Source: Costertonia aggregata (GTDB lineage Bacteria > Bacteroidota > Bacteroidia > Flavobacteriales > Flavobacteriaceae). Taken from it: a stretch of 64,000 nt of DNA. Of this stretch, positions 18,069-27,063 are shown one piece after another. Numbering within the stretch: the stretch's first letter is position 1; every line of letters starts with the position of its first letter. The notes below the pieces were generated by a model. It was not told the DNA's origin, did no database searches, and was given only the letters and a program-made list of their open reading frames with translations. The position numbers were made by a program, and so were the translations under genes. The DNA is taken from the NCBI RefSeq assembly GCF_013402795.1, contig NZ_CP058595.1, positions 3,846,335 through 3,910,334 of the forward strand. The letters run 5' to 3'.

Positions 18069-19328
18069 TTACTCACCCATTGCGGCTGCAACGGCTGCGG
18101 AAAGTCTTTTATAAGTGCCATTTTGCAATCGTTCGCGTATAGCGGAAAAAGCGTCCAAGGTTTCCGAAATATCTTGCATAGTATGCGTTGCCGTTGGAAT
18201 CATCCGTAAAAGAATCAATCCTTTAGGGATTACGGGATATACCACAATTGAGCAAAATATTCCATAATTCTCACGCAAATCCTTTACCAAGGCCATGGCC
18301 TCGGGAATACTCCCGTTTAAATACACCGGTGTTACGCAACTAGAGGTATTGCCAATATCAAAACCTTTGTCTTTGAGTCCGTTTTGTAACGCATTTACAT
18401 TTTCCCAAAGTTTTTCCTTGAGTTGCGGCATGGTACGCAACATATCCAATCGCTTTAAAGCCCCTTTTACATATACCATGGGAAGCGATTTGGCAAACAT
18501 CTGAGAGCGTAGATTATATTTTAAGTATTCTATGATTTCTTTATCTGCCGCTAAAAAAGCTCCGATACTGGCCATAGATTTTGCAAACGTCGCAAAGTAT
18601 ACATCAATATCATCTTGAATACCTTGCTCCTCGCCTGCTCCCGCACCGGATTTACCCAATGTTCCAAAACCATGGGCATCATCTACCAGTAAACGGAAAT
18701 TATATTTTTGCTTTAAAGCAACGATTTCTTTAAGTTTTCCCTGCTCTCCCCGCATACCAAAAACACCTTCGGAAATGACCAAGATACCACCACCGGTCTG
18801 TTCGGCCATTTTTGCCGCTCGTTCCAAATTTACTTCCAAACTTTGTATATCGTTATGCTTGAACGTAAAACGTTTTCCCATATGCAATCGCACGCCATCT
18901 ATAATGCAGGCATGGCAATCTACATCATATACTATGATATCATCCTTGGAAACCAAAGCATCAATTGCCGACATTATACCTTGGTACCCAAAATTCAACA
19001 AATACGCGGCTTCTTTGTTCACGAAATCCGCACATTCTTGTTCCAGTTGTTCATGAAAATCGGTATGGCCGCTCATCATTCTGGCGCCCATGGGGTATGC
19101 CGAACCATATTCCGCAGCCGTATCACCATCTATTTTTTTTACTTCAGGTAAATTGGCAAGCCCCAAATAGTCATTGATGCTCCATGTAATGACTTCTTTT
19201 CCCTGAAATTTCATCCGATTGGAAATTGGACCTTCCAATTTTGGGAAAACAAAATATCCTTCAGCCTGTGACGCCCATTTTCCTAAGGGTCCCTTATTCT
19301 CTATAATTCTGTCAAATAAGTCTCTCAT
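18069..19328 (-). CDS. PLP-dependent alpha-oxoamine synthase (SPT/KBL/BioF type); candidate cysteate fatty acyltransferase
   Basis: This is a 419-aa fold-type I PLP enzyme. His 139 (DCHACIIDG) stacks on PLP, Asp 217/His 219 lie in DDAHGFG, and the Schiff-base Lys is 250 (ATFAKSMASIG). The family condenses an amino acid with an acyl-CoA/ACP with loss of CO2 (serine palmitoyltransferase, AKB ligase, AONS). No biotin genes are nearby, so BioF is unlikely. The neighbour upstream is a cysteine-synthase-like enzyme. Flavobacteria use cysteate plus a fatty acyl donor to make capnine, so a cysteate fatty acyltransferase is my preferred reading; serine palmitoyltransferase is the alternative. Confidence 0.8.
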   Translation of the reverse strand: MRDLFDRIIENKGPLGKWASQAEGYFVFPKLEGPISNRMKFQGKEVITWSINDYLGLANLPEVKKIDGDTAAEYGSAYPMGARMMSGHTDFHEQLEQECADFVNKEAAYLLNFGYQGIMSAIDALVSKDDIIVYDVDCHACIIDGVRLHMGKRFTFKHNDIQSLEVNLERAAKMAEQTGGGILVISEGVFGMRGEQGKLKEIVALKQKYNFRLLVDDAHGFGTLGKSGAGAGEEQGIQDDIDVYFATFAKSMASIGAFLAADKEIIEYLKYNLRSQMFAKSLPMVYVKGALKRLDMLRTMPQLKEKLWENVNALQNGLKDKGFDIGNTSSCVTPVYLNGSIPEAMALVKDLRENYGIFCSIVVYPVIPKGLILLRMIPTATHTMQDISETLDAFSAIRERLQNGTYKRLSAAVAAAMGE

Positions 19329-19348
19329 TATCCTGTTTGGTTTAGCTG

Positions 19349-19356
19349 CAAAAGTA
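19349..19356 (-). promoter_or_regulatory. -7 element upstream of the oxoamine synthase gene
   Basis: TACTTTTG on the minus strand matches TAnnTTTG and lies 20 bp before the ATG at 19328. No clear TTG -33 box was seen. Together with the terminator at 19398-19425 it suggests separate transcription of this gene. Confidence 0.5.
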
Positions 19357-19397
19357 AAAATTTTTGGGCAGCATTCATAATATAATTATCGCGCAAT

Positions 19398-19425
19398 AAA
19401 AAAGCAACGACAAAACCGTCGTTGC
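19398..19425 (-). terminator. Intrinsic terminator after the cysteine-synthase-like gene
   Basis: GCAACGAC and GTCGTTGC (19404-19411 with 19418-19425) form the stem. On the minus strand it is followed by a run of T (TTTTTT). Confidence 0.85.
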
Positions 19426-19447
19426 TCTATACACTTTAAAATATAAA

Positions 19448-20488
19448 TTACTTTACGTATTGAATGGCTTTTTCTTCCTCAACGCTTTCCACGTCAAAGA
19501 ACCCTTGATCGGCCATCCAATCATCGCTGTATACCTTGCTCATATATCTGGATCCATGGTCGGGAAATATGACTACAACATTGCTATTTTCATTAAATTC
19601 ACCTTCGGCACTTAGTTGTTTTACCGCCTGAAAAACAGCTCCACTAGTGTACCCTACGAAAATACCCTCGGTTTTTGAAATTTCCCTAGCTGTATGGGCA
19701 CTTTCTTGATCGGTGACTTTTTCAAAGATATCGATAACATCAAAATCGGTTGCAGCGGGAATGAGATTTTTACCCAAACCTTCTATGCGGTATGGATATA
19801 TTTCATTGGCATCGAATTCTCGGGTCTCGTGGTACTTTTTTAACACGGAACCGTATGCATCAACACCGATTATTTTTATATTGGGATTTTGCTCCTTTAA
19901 ATATTTTGCCGTTCCTGAAATAGTACCACCGGTACCACTACAGGCTACTAAGTGGGTTATACACCCATTGGTCTGGTTCCAAATTTCAGGTCCCGTACTA
20001 TTGTAGTGGGCCTCCAAATTCAAAGCATTGAAATATTGATTGATATAGATAGAATCTTTCGTTTCTTCATGCAGTCGTTTTGCCACTTGGTAGTAAGAGC
20101 GCGGGTCGTCAGCACTAACATGGGCAGGGCAAACATATACTTTGGCCCCCATGGAGCGCAACATATCTATTTTATCTTTGGATGATTTTGAACTAACGGC
20201 GAGAATACAATCATATCCTTTTATAATACTCACCATGGCAATACTAAAACCTGTATTGCCCGAAGTAGTTTCGATTATGGTACTCCCTTGTTTTAAAATT
20301 CCTTTTCGTTCAGCCTCCTCAATAATATAATGGGCTATCCTGTCCTTTGAGGAATGCCCGGGATTAAAAGCTTCTACTTTAGCGTAAAAATTACCGGAAA
20401 GGGACGATGCTATTTTATTGAGCTTAACTAGAGGCGTATTTCCTATTAGTTCAAGGATATTGTCGCAAGCGTTTATTTTTGGTTTCAT
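19448..20488 (-). CDS. PLP-dependent cysteine synthase/CBS-like enzyme; candidate cysteate synthase
   Basis: The frame extends to 20548, but the ATG at 20488 ([20 protein letters not shown]) gives the normal N-terminus; the product is 346 aa. The fold-type II hallmarks are [10 protein letters not shown], the PLP Lys at 48 in GHSSKDR, SGNTG at 76-80 and a GTGGT phosphate loop. GHSSKDR replaces the more usual GSVKDR, and the sequence lacks the CBS regulatory domain. Such enzymes do beta-replacement on O-acetyl- or O-phosphoserine. Placement directly before an oxoamine synthase suggests it makes cysteate from sulfite for capnine; plain cysteine synthase is the alternative. Confidence 0.82.
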   Translation of the reverse strand: MKPKINACDNILELIGNTPLVKLNKIASSLSGNFYAKVEAFNPGHSSKDRIAHYIIEEAERKGILKQGSTIIETTSGNTGFSIAMVSIIKGYDCILAVSSKSSKDKIDMLRSMGAKVYVCPAHVSADDPRSYYQVAKRLHEETKDSIYINQYFNALNLEAHYNSTGPEIWNQTNGCITHLVACSGTGGTISGTAKYLKEQNPNIKIIGVDAYGSVLKKYHETREFDANEIYPYRIEGLGKNLIPAATDFDVIDIFEKVTDQESAHTAREISKTEGIFVGYTSGAVFQAVKQLSAEGEFNENSNVVVIFPDHGSRYMSKVYSDDWMADQGFFDVESVEEEKAIQYVK

Positions 20489-20558
20489 GTGTTGAATTAA
20501 CCGTAACCTATATTTAGGGAAACGAGATTCTGATGACAAAATTACCACTTTTTTTTAA

Positions 20559-22697
20559 TTACTCGATTTTGCATTCCAAATCCAATAGAAATGTATATTC
20601 CTTGGCGACTTCCTTTAAGGATTCAAAGCGACCGGACGCTCCACCATGACCTGCATCCATATTGATGTCAAATAAAAGTAGATTCGTATCGGTTTTCATA
20701 TCCCTAAGCTTGGCCACCCATTTGGCAGGTTCAAAATATTGTACCTGGGAATCATGCAAACCTGTTGTGACCAACATATTGGGATAGGCTTGTTTTTTTA
20801 CGTTATCATAGGGGGAATATGATTTCATGTACTCGTAATATTGCTTTTCATTGGGGTTTCCCCATTCGTCATATTCTCCCGTGGTCAGGGGGATAGAATC
20901 GTCCAACATTGTGGTGACAACATCAACAAATGGTACTTGGGCAACAACGCCATTGTATAATTCGGGTGCCATGTTCACAATCGCACCCATGAGCAGACCG
21001 CCCGCTGAACCACCCATGGCATATAAATGATCAGCACTAGTGTATTTTTTTTCAATCAAATATTTTGAGCAATCCACAAAATCGGTAAACGTGTTCTTTT
21101 TGTTCAACAACTTACCATCTTCATACCAAGGCCTGCCTAAATATTGCCCTCCCCTTACATGTGCCAAGGCATATACAAAACCTCGGTCCAAAAGGCTTAA
21201 ACGTACTGTGGAAAAATACGGGTCAATGGTTGCACCATAAGATCCATATGCATATTGCAGTAGAGGTGTCTCAGGACTTAATAGGGTATTTTTATGATAT
21301 ACTATGGACATGGGCACCTTAACACCATCTCTTGCAATGGCCCAGATTCTCTTTTCCACGTAATTCTCCTTATTGAATTTACCCCCAAGAACTTCTTGCT
21401 CTTTTTTAATATCCTTCTCCCGGGTTTTCATGTTAAAATCAATTACAGAACTGGGTGTAGCCATAGAATTGTATCCGTAACGAAGTATTTCGGTATCAAA
21501 ATCGGGATTGGTGCTCACATAAGCCGTGTAGGTTTCATTATCAAAGGGAAGGTAATAACTATCGGATTCGTCCCAGCGGTTTATCTTTATCCGGTTCAAC
21601 CCGTTCTCACGTTCGGAAAGCACATAATACTCCTTAAAGATATCGATGTCTTCCAAAAGAACATTTTCTCGGTGCGAAATGAATTCTTCCCAGTGTTCCG
21701 CACTTGTTTTGTCTTCCCCGGCTTTCATTAACTTAAAGTTGGTAGCCCCATCTTTATTGGTCAATACATAAAAATTATCGCCATAATGGGAAATACTATA
21801 CTCCAAGCCCCTAGTTCGGGGGGAGAACATTCGAAACGTACCATTGGGGTCATTGGCGTTCAATATTTGATATTCGGAAGTCAATGTACTGTACGAACCG
21901 ATTACAATGTACTTTTTGGATTTTGTTTTATAGACGAAGGTTCCGAAAGTATCGTCCTTTTCATGAAATATGAGTTCATCAGAAGATGGCGGAGTGCCCA
22001 AAGTGTGCTTGTAAATTTTATCGGAACGCAATGTTACCGGGTCTTTTTTTGTGTAAAACAACGTTTTGTTATCATCTGCCCAAACGGAGCCTCCTGTGGT
22101 ATTGTCAATTTTATCATCATATATTTTTCCAGTCTTCAAATTCTTGATTTGAATGGTATACTGCCTTCTAGATACCGTATCTACTCCAAAAGCAGCCATG
22201 GTATTGTCCGGACTAATGGAAATACCGCCAATACTAAAGTATTCATGGTCTTTGGCCAGTTCATTGCCATTGAACATTATTTCCTCATCGGCATCAAGGG
22301 TTTCTTTTTTTCTGGAATATATTGGGTATTCCTTTCCTGTTTCATACCTGGTTATATACCAGTACCCATCATTTTTATAGGGCACGCTATAATCGTCTTC
22401 TTTGATCCTAGCTTTCATTTCTTCAAAAAGGGTTTCCTGAAAATCTTTGGTGTGGCCCGTTAATTGGGCATAATATGAATTCTCCTCTTCCAAATAATCT
22501 ATAACAGCTTTATTTTCCCTATCATTTAGCCAGTAGTAGTTATCAGTTCTTACATCACCATGCTTTTCAAGTTTTTGAGGATTTTTTTTTGCTACCGGAG
22601 ATTTAATTTTGGTCATGCTGTTTTTTTGATTTTGACACGAAATGGCAAAAGTAATACTTAACAACAAAACGGCTTGCTTTTGAACGAATGGATTCAT
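20559..22697 (-). CDS. S9A prolyl oligopeptidase family peptidase (oligopeptidase B-like), lipoprotein
   Basis: The ATG at 22697 is preferred over the longer frame to 22736 because it starts a lipoprotein signal ending FAISC (Cys 21). The 712-aa protein has the N-terminal beta-propeller (about 60-430) and a C-terminal alpha/beta hydrolase domain. Catalytic Ser is 564 in GGSAGG, Asp lies in GLHDSQV, and His lies in DAGHGGASGRF. The family cleaves short peptides after basic or Pro residues; the ending matches oligopeptidase B more than prolyl oligopeptidase. It likely works in the periplasm. It is divergent from the YbaB gene, 59 bp away. Confidence 0.92.
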   Translation of the reverse strand: MNPFVQKQAVLLLSITFAISCQNQKNSMTKIKSPVAKKNPQKLEKHGDVRTDNYYWLNDRENKAVIDYLEEENSYYAQLTGHTKDFQETLFEEMKARIKEDDYSVPYKNDGYWYITRYETGKEYPIYSRKKETLDADEEIMFNGNELAKDHEYFSIGGISISPDNTMAAFGVDTVSRRQYTIQIKNLKTGKIYDDKIDNTTGGSVWADDNKTLFYTKKDPVTLRSDKIYKHTLGTPPSSDELIFHEKDDTFGTFVYKTKSKKYIVIGSYSTLTSEYQILNANDPNGTFRMFSPRTRGLEYSISHYGDNFYVLTNKDGATNFKLMKAGEDKTSAEHWEEFISHRENVLLEDIDIFKEYYVLSERENGLNRIKINRWDESDSYYLPFDNETYTAYVSTNPDFDTEILRYGYNSMATPSSVIDFNMKTREKDIKKEQEVLGGKFNKENYVEKRIWAIARDGVKVPMSIVYHKNTLLSPETPLLQYAYGSYGATIDPYFSTVRLSLLDRGFVYALAHVRGGQYLGRPWYEDGKLLNKKNTFTDFVDCSKYLIEKKYTSADHLYAMGGSAGGLLMGAIVNMAPELYNGVVAQVPFVDVVTTMLDDSIPLTTGEYDEWGNPNEKQYYEYMKSYSPYDNVKKQAYPNMLVTTGLHDSQVQYFEPAKWVAKLRDMKTDTNLLLFDINMDAGHGGASGRFESLKEVAKEYTFLLDLECKIE

Positions 22698-22703
22698 ACT
22701 CTC

Positions 22704-22732
22704 TTGATTATTCACGCAATTTAGTAATTTTG
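22704..22732 (+). promoter_or_regulatory. Bacteroidetes-type promoter of the YbaB gene
   Basis: TTG at 22704-22706 and TAATTTTG at 22725-22732 with an 18-nt spacer fit TTG-N17-23-TAnnTTTG. The start codon at 22757 is 24 bp downstream. Confidence 0.6.
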
Positions 22733-22756
22733 ACAAATCAATTTTAAAAATATATT

Positions 22757-23083
22757 ATGTTCGGAGATATCATGGGAATGATGGGTAAACTAAAAGAGAC
22801 CCAAGAAAAAGTTAAAATCACGAAAGAGAGGTTAAACCATGTGGTTTTAGAGGAAACCTCATCGGACGGTCTATTAAAAATTGAGATTACCGCAAATAGG
22901 CTCGTAAAATCGATAACGATTGACGATTCGTTGCTTTCTGATAAGGAACAATTGGAAGACTATCTTATTTTGACCGTAAACAAAGCTATTGAAAAAGCTA
23001 CCCAAGTGAACGAAGCCGAGCTTTCTGCCGTGGCAAAAGAGGGCATGCCCAATATTCCGGGGATGGACGGGCTTTTTAAATAG
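22757..23083 (+). CDS. YbaB/EbfC family nucleoid-associated protein
   Basis: This 108-aa protein starts [20 protein letters not shown] and ends with a Met/Gly/Pro-rich tail ([13 protein letters not shown]), both typical of YbaB. The family forms dimers that bind DNA without strong sequence preference. It is not next to dnaX or recR, its usual partners in Proteobacteria. A small YegP-like gene follows 60 bp downstream and may share its transcript. Confidence 0.9.
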   Translation: MFGDIMGMMGKLKETQEKVKITKERLNHVVLEETSSDGLLKIEITANRLVKSITIDDSLLSDKEQLEDYLILTVNKAIEKATQVNEAELSAVAKEGMPNIPGMDGLFK

Positions 23084-23143
23084 CTGGTCTTACTGCTACG
23101 CCTTGCAGTTTTATTTATGGGTAGTTTTTAATATCTTGATGTT

Positions 23144-23458
23144 ATGTTCAAAATCAATAAAAAGAAAGACGGGCTGTTCGAGTTTACATTAACATCTGCA
23201 AGCGGGCAAACCTTATTGAAAAGCCTACCATTTTCTACCGAAGCCGAATTGAAACATACCATGCATGAACTTGCCATTAATAAGCAAGCTATGAATAGTA
23301 TGGAAAGAAAGACCGATCATCTGGGAAAATTCCATTTTTCCGTTAAAAACTCAAAGGGTAGTATTATTGGGAAAAGTAACCTTTACAGCTCAGAAGCGGG
23401 TATGGAAAATGGTATCAAAAATTTTAAAAAACGACTTGAAACAATTTCAAAATTGTAA
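23144..23458 (+). CDS. YegP/DUF1508 family protein
   Basis: This 104-aa protein consists of two tandem DUF1508 units (about 1-50 and 52-104), each with an F-x-F-T/S-x-x-S/N-x-x-G pattern and a second-strand Ser motif. Function is unknown; E. coli YegP has the same two-unit form. Its 3' end overlaps the convergent threonine aldolase gene by 12 bp. Confidence 0.85.
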   Translation: MFKINKKKDGLFEFTLTSASGQTLLKSLPFSTEAELKHTMHELAINKQAMNSMERKTDHLGKFHFSVKNSKGSIIGKSNLYSSEAGMENGIKNFKKRLETISKL

Positions 23459-24475
23459 TTCTTGCAGTATTGACAAGAACTTATCATGCATTTTTTCCGT
23501 ATAATCCAAATGCGTTACTATTCTCAGCTTTCCCTGTCCCATGCCGATAATATGGATATGGTTTTCCTTTAGTTTATGAACAAAACCCTCTACTGATATC
23601 TGCTTTTCATCAATTTCAAAAATGATGATATTGGTTTCTACGGGCTCAACCTTTTTTACAAAAGGCAATCCCTTTAAAACAGTACCTATCTCATTCGCTT
23701 TTTTATGGTCATCGGCCAATCTATCCAAATGATTATCCAAGGCATAAGTGCCGGCGGCCGCTAAAAATCCCGCTTGGCGCATTCCGCCTCCAAATACCTT
23801 CCTAATGCGCAAAGCCTTATTGATATATACCTGACTTCCCACCAATACGGAGCCTACTGGGCAACCCAAGCCTTTGCTAAAACAAACACTAACGGTATCA
23901 AAAAGAGCACCGTACTGTTGTGGTGTTTCGTTTTTCGCAATCAAGGCATTCCATAAACGGGCGCCGTCCAAATGGTAGGCAAGGTCATTTGCCTCGCAAA
24001 CCGATTGTATGCGTTTGAGCTCTTCAAAGTCCCAGCAGCCGCCCCCACCCTTGTTGGTAGTGTTTTCTACACAAACCAATGTGGTCAACGGACTATGGTA
24101 AAAATCGGGCGGGTTGATGCTAGCTTCTACTTGTTCGGCCGTCATCATGCCTCTATGACCGTCTACCAACTTACACGAAACCCCACTGTTAAAACTAACA
24201 CCACCACCTTCATAATTATACACATGGGCGTATTTGTCACATATTAATTGATCTCCGGGGTTGGTATGTAGTTTAATCGCCGTTTGGTTGGTCATGGTAC
24301 CGCTTGGAAAAAACAAAGCGGCCTCCTTACCAAAAAGGTTAGCTACTTTTTCCTCAAAAGTATTTACGGTAGGATCTTCTTTGAACACATCGTCCCCAAC
24401 TTTGGCAGACATCATGGCATCAAGCATTCCTGGTGTCGGTCGGGTTACGGTATCGCTGATAAGGTTAATTTCCAT
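23447..24475 (-). CDS. ltaE: Low-specificity L-threonine aldolase
   Basis: This 342-aa fold-type I PLP enzyme cleaves L-threonine and L-allo-threonine to glycine and acetaldehyde. The N-terminus INLISDTVTRPTPGM is diagnostic. The Schiff-base Lys is 201 in VCFSKGLGCPVGS, and YHLDGARLWNA holds the Asp/Arg that contact PLP. Length is that of the bacterial enzyme. It is convergent with the YegP-like gene, with a 12-bp overlap. Confidence 0.93.
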   Translation of the reverse strand: MEINLISDTVTRPTPGMLDAMMSAKVGDDVFKEDPTVNTFEEKVANLFGKEAALFFPSGTMTNQTAIKLHTNPGDQLICDKYAHVYNYEGGGVSFNSGVSCKLVDGHRGMMTAEQVEASINPPDFYHSPLTTLVCVENTTNKGGGGCWDFEELKRIQSVCEANDLAYHLDGARLWNALIAKNETPQQYGALFDTVSVCFSKGLGCPVGSVLVGSQVYINKALRIRKVFGGGMRQAGFLAAAGTYALDNHLDRLADDHKKANEIGTVLKGLPFVKKVEPVETNIIIFEIDEKQISVEGFVHKLKENHIHIIGMGQGKLRIVTHLDYTEKMHDKFLSILQELQF

Positions 24476-24558
24476 AAATTTCAGGAACTTATTGATTGTA
24501 AAACTTAAGATAAATTAAAAAGCCATTCGGGTTTTGAGCTTGTGCTTTTAGTAGCATT

Positions 24559-26964
24559 TCAATGAAAACAGTCCATACCAATAGGAGAGCCATCCGGTAT
24601 TTTTGGTACTGGAATGACTTTAAAGTGTTCCGGATGATTATAAAACTCCTTTATTCTTCTGTCCATTTCTGCCCGTATGGCATTATTTGGGGAATTTGTA
24701 GCCAAACCGATAGCTATTTCCTTAATTTTCTGATGCGCAATCGCATTCACTTGCGGATGCACCTTATCGTGGGCCGCTAAGTTCATCAAATGAAAAAGCA
24801 CCCTAAAATTGATATTGTGCTGTACCTCACCCGTGTAAATATCCTTGTCTTTTTTGTAGATGGTATTTGATATTACCCTTCCCAAAACATCATCCAATCC
24901 AAGATTAGAAGGGTCAACTGCTTTTTGCTGTATCAATCTTGAGGCTCGCTCCGGATGCAAGAGCAACCCTAAGGTCATATCGGCAGCGGTTTCGGGAGCG
25001 GATAGCGCGTCAAAAGAAACCCCTGTTTTACCTTTTAAGGACTCTCTGGTTCTGTTATAACCTATGGCCCTTGGGGGGAACAATTCCAATTTTTCTTTCG
25101 GTATGGCAATTTTGGAGGCATCCAAGGTCATTAAAATGGTTTCAAGGGCTTCTTGCTGAGCCTTTTTATTGACGATTTCTACCGTTTTTTGTCCATCACC
25201 CTTTACTGAGTAATTGTAATCCAAACCGCCGATAACCTTAGCTGTTGCTTCGGTCTGATATCTATGGAAAAAATACAAAGGAGCAAATACGTCCTCTAAG
25301 ACAGAGTTGGGTTCGTTTTTACGAATATTGTCAATTGAAAAATTGGCGATGGCCACCTCCCTTATTTTTAAAACATCCTCCAATTCTGCCGCAGCGGTTT
25401 TCCCATTGTCCCACAAATGTGCCAAGGCATGCGCGCCACCCTGCGGACGGGCATCTTGGTCAGAAATATATCGCAATCCGTCTGTTTTCGCTTTGTTCAA
25501 TATTTTGTTCAAAGCATCTTTTTCGTTAGTGTTCTTTGGAAAATCAGAATATGAATAGGCAACGGTAACCTTGTCCCATTCCCCGATACCCGTATCATAT
25601 GCATTTGAAAAATCGATTTGCCCATTTTTTAAACTAAACTGCGGATGGGGATAATCCATAACCGAGGCCCTACCATTAGTACTTGCCGCAAAATTATGGG
25701 CAAATCCCAAAGTATGGCCTATTTCATGTGCGGAAAGTTGACGAATACGTGCCAAAGCCAATTCCAACATAGCATTATGATTATCATCCCGCTCGGCAAA
25801 AGGTTTGTTCATTAAGGCTTGGGCAATCAAAAAATCCTGTCGAATACGAAGGCTACCCAAACTAACGTGCCCTTTCATGATTTCGCCCGTTCTAGGATCT
25901 GTGATGCTACTGCCATAGCTCCACCCCCTAGTGGAACGGTGCACCCATTGTATTACGTTATAGCGAACATCCAAAGGATCGGCATTATCGGGCAGCATTT
26001 TTAATTGAAAGGCATTTTTATAGCCGATTGCCTCAAAAGCTTGGTTCCACCATTTGCCACCGTTCAACAATGCAGAGCGAACAGGTTCCGGTGTACCGTT
26101 ATCCAAATAGTAAATTATGGGCTCAACCGCCTCACTAAAGGTCGCGGTCGGATCCTTTTTCGCTAATCGGTGTCTCGTAACAAATCTTTTTAATATCGGC
26201 TCCTGTACCGGGGTAGAATAATCATAATAGGATAATGGGTACGAACCACACCTGGCATCAAAAGGCCTTTTTACATAGTCGTCATCTGGCAACTGAATGA
26301 AAGAATGATGCTGTGCCACGGTCACCAATGCGGCATTAGGGGCTACCGAACGTATATATTCTCCCATGGGCTCTCCCTTAAACGTGAGTGTCACGTCTAT
26401 CTCTATATTTTGCGGAAAGGCTTTTGTACGTTCCAAAGCTATATAGCTTCTATCCCTGTTCAAAGAATAATTACCTTGTTTTCTCTGTTTCAACTTCTTG
26501 GCTACACCATGGGTATCCTGCATCAAAAAGTCGGTAATATCAATAATATAGTTGCCGTTTTTCTCTTGTTCAATCTTAAATCCAAATAAAATCGACTTTG
26601 CAAAGGCTTGCTCTACGGATTTCCTTTCCAAAGCATTATCGGTAAGTGCCCTGAATTTTAGATTGGGTTGTACCAACATCAGCTTATTGCCCGCTTTTTT
26701 GAAAAAAACCACTTGTTCATTACCCAACTGCCCCCTATCCAAACCAATATCGTTACTTCCTATCCCACTACTTAGAGAATATACATACAAAAACTCCTTG
26801 TTCAATTCATCTACTTCCAAATATATCTTATCGTTGTTTTCATCATAATAAAAATCGAAAAGACCTTGATACTTTTTGAAATTTTTACTTTTCTCCGAAA
26901 ATTGGGCCGAAACCGTTGAGCAGACAGTAAGAAATATAAAAAGAAAAAATAAAGCTCGTATCAT
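24559..26964 (-). CDS. Secreted zinc-dependent metalloprotease (DUF5117/DUF5118/DUF4953 type)
   Basis: The frame opens at 27027, but the ATG at 26964 starts a signal peptide (MIRALFFLFIFLTVCSTVSA), giving 801 aa. The zinc motif HExxHxxGxxH is at 413-423 (HEIGHTLGFAH), placing it among metzincin-like peptidases. The upstream DUF5117 region and the C-terminal DUF4953 region are as usual in Bacteroidetes. It should act in the periplasm or outside the cell; the substrate is unknown. It is divergent from prfB. Confidence 0.9.
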   Translation of the reverse strand: MIRALFFLFIFLTVCSTVSAQFSEKSKNFKKYQGLFDFYYDENNDKIYLEVDELNKEFLYVYSLSSGIGSNDIGLDRGQLGNEQVVFFKKAGNKLMLVQPNLKFRALTDNALERKSVEQAFAKSILFGFKIEQEKNGNYIIDITDFLMQDTHGVAKKLKQRKQGNYSLNRDRSYIALERTKAFPQNIEIDVTLTFKGEPMGEYIRSVAPNAALVTVAQHHSFIQLPDDDYVKRPFDARCGSYPLSYYDYSTPVQEPILKRFVTRHRLAKKDPTATFSEAVEPIIYYLDNGTPEPVRSALLNGGKWWNQAFEAIGYKNAFQLKMLPDNADPLDVRYNVIQWVHRSTRGWSYGSSITDPRTGEIMKGHVSLGSLRIRQDFLIAQALMNKPFAERDDNHNAMLELALARIRQLSAHEIGHTLGFAHNFAASTNGRASVMDYPHPQFSLKNGQIDFSNAYDTGIGEWDKVTVAYSYSDFPKNTNEKDALNKILNKAKTDGLRYISDQDARPQGGAHALAHLWDNGKTAAAELEDVLKIREVAIANFSIDNIRKNEPNSVLEDVFAPLYFFHRYQTEATAKVIGGLDYNYSVKGDGQKTVEIVNKKAQQEALETILMTLDASKIAIPKEKLELFPPRAIGYNRTRESLKGKTGVSFDALSAPETAADMTLGLLLHPERASRLIQQKAVDPSNLGLDDVLGRVISNTIYKKDKDIYTGEVQHNINFRVLFHLMNLAAHDKVHPQVNAIAHQKIKEIAIGLATNSPNNAIRAEMDRRIKEFYNHPEHFKVIPVPKIPDGSPIGMDCFH

Positions 26965-27015
26965 TTTGTTGGTTTTAACGTAATTAGGAACGGGACTAAA
27001 TTTAGATAAATTTGA

Positions 27016-27045
27016 TTGTACAACCATACATAAACTCTATTTTTG
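27016..27045 (+). promoter_or_regulatory. Bacteroidetes-type promoter of prfB
   Basis: TTG at 27016-27018 and TATTTTTG at 27038-27045 with a 19-nt spacer. The prfB ATG at 27064 is 18 bp downstream, so the leader is very short. Confidence 0.6.
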
Positions 27046-27063
27046 CCAAAAGTAAAATTGAAC

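Noticed and set aside
21786..22463. 225-codon plus-strand ORF opposite the S9 peptidase
   Set aside because: Entirely within the peptidase gene, with no motif and biased composition typical of antisense frames.
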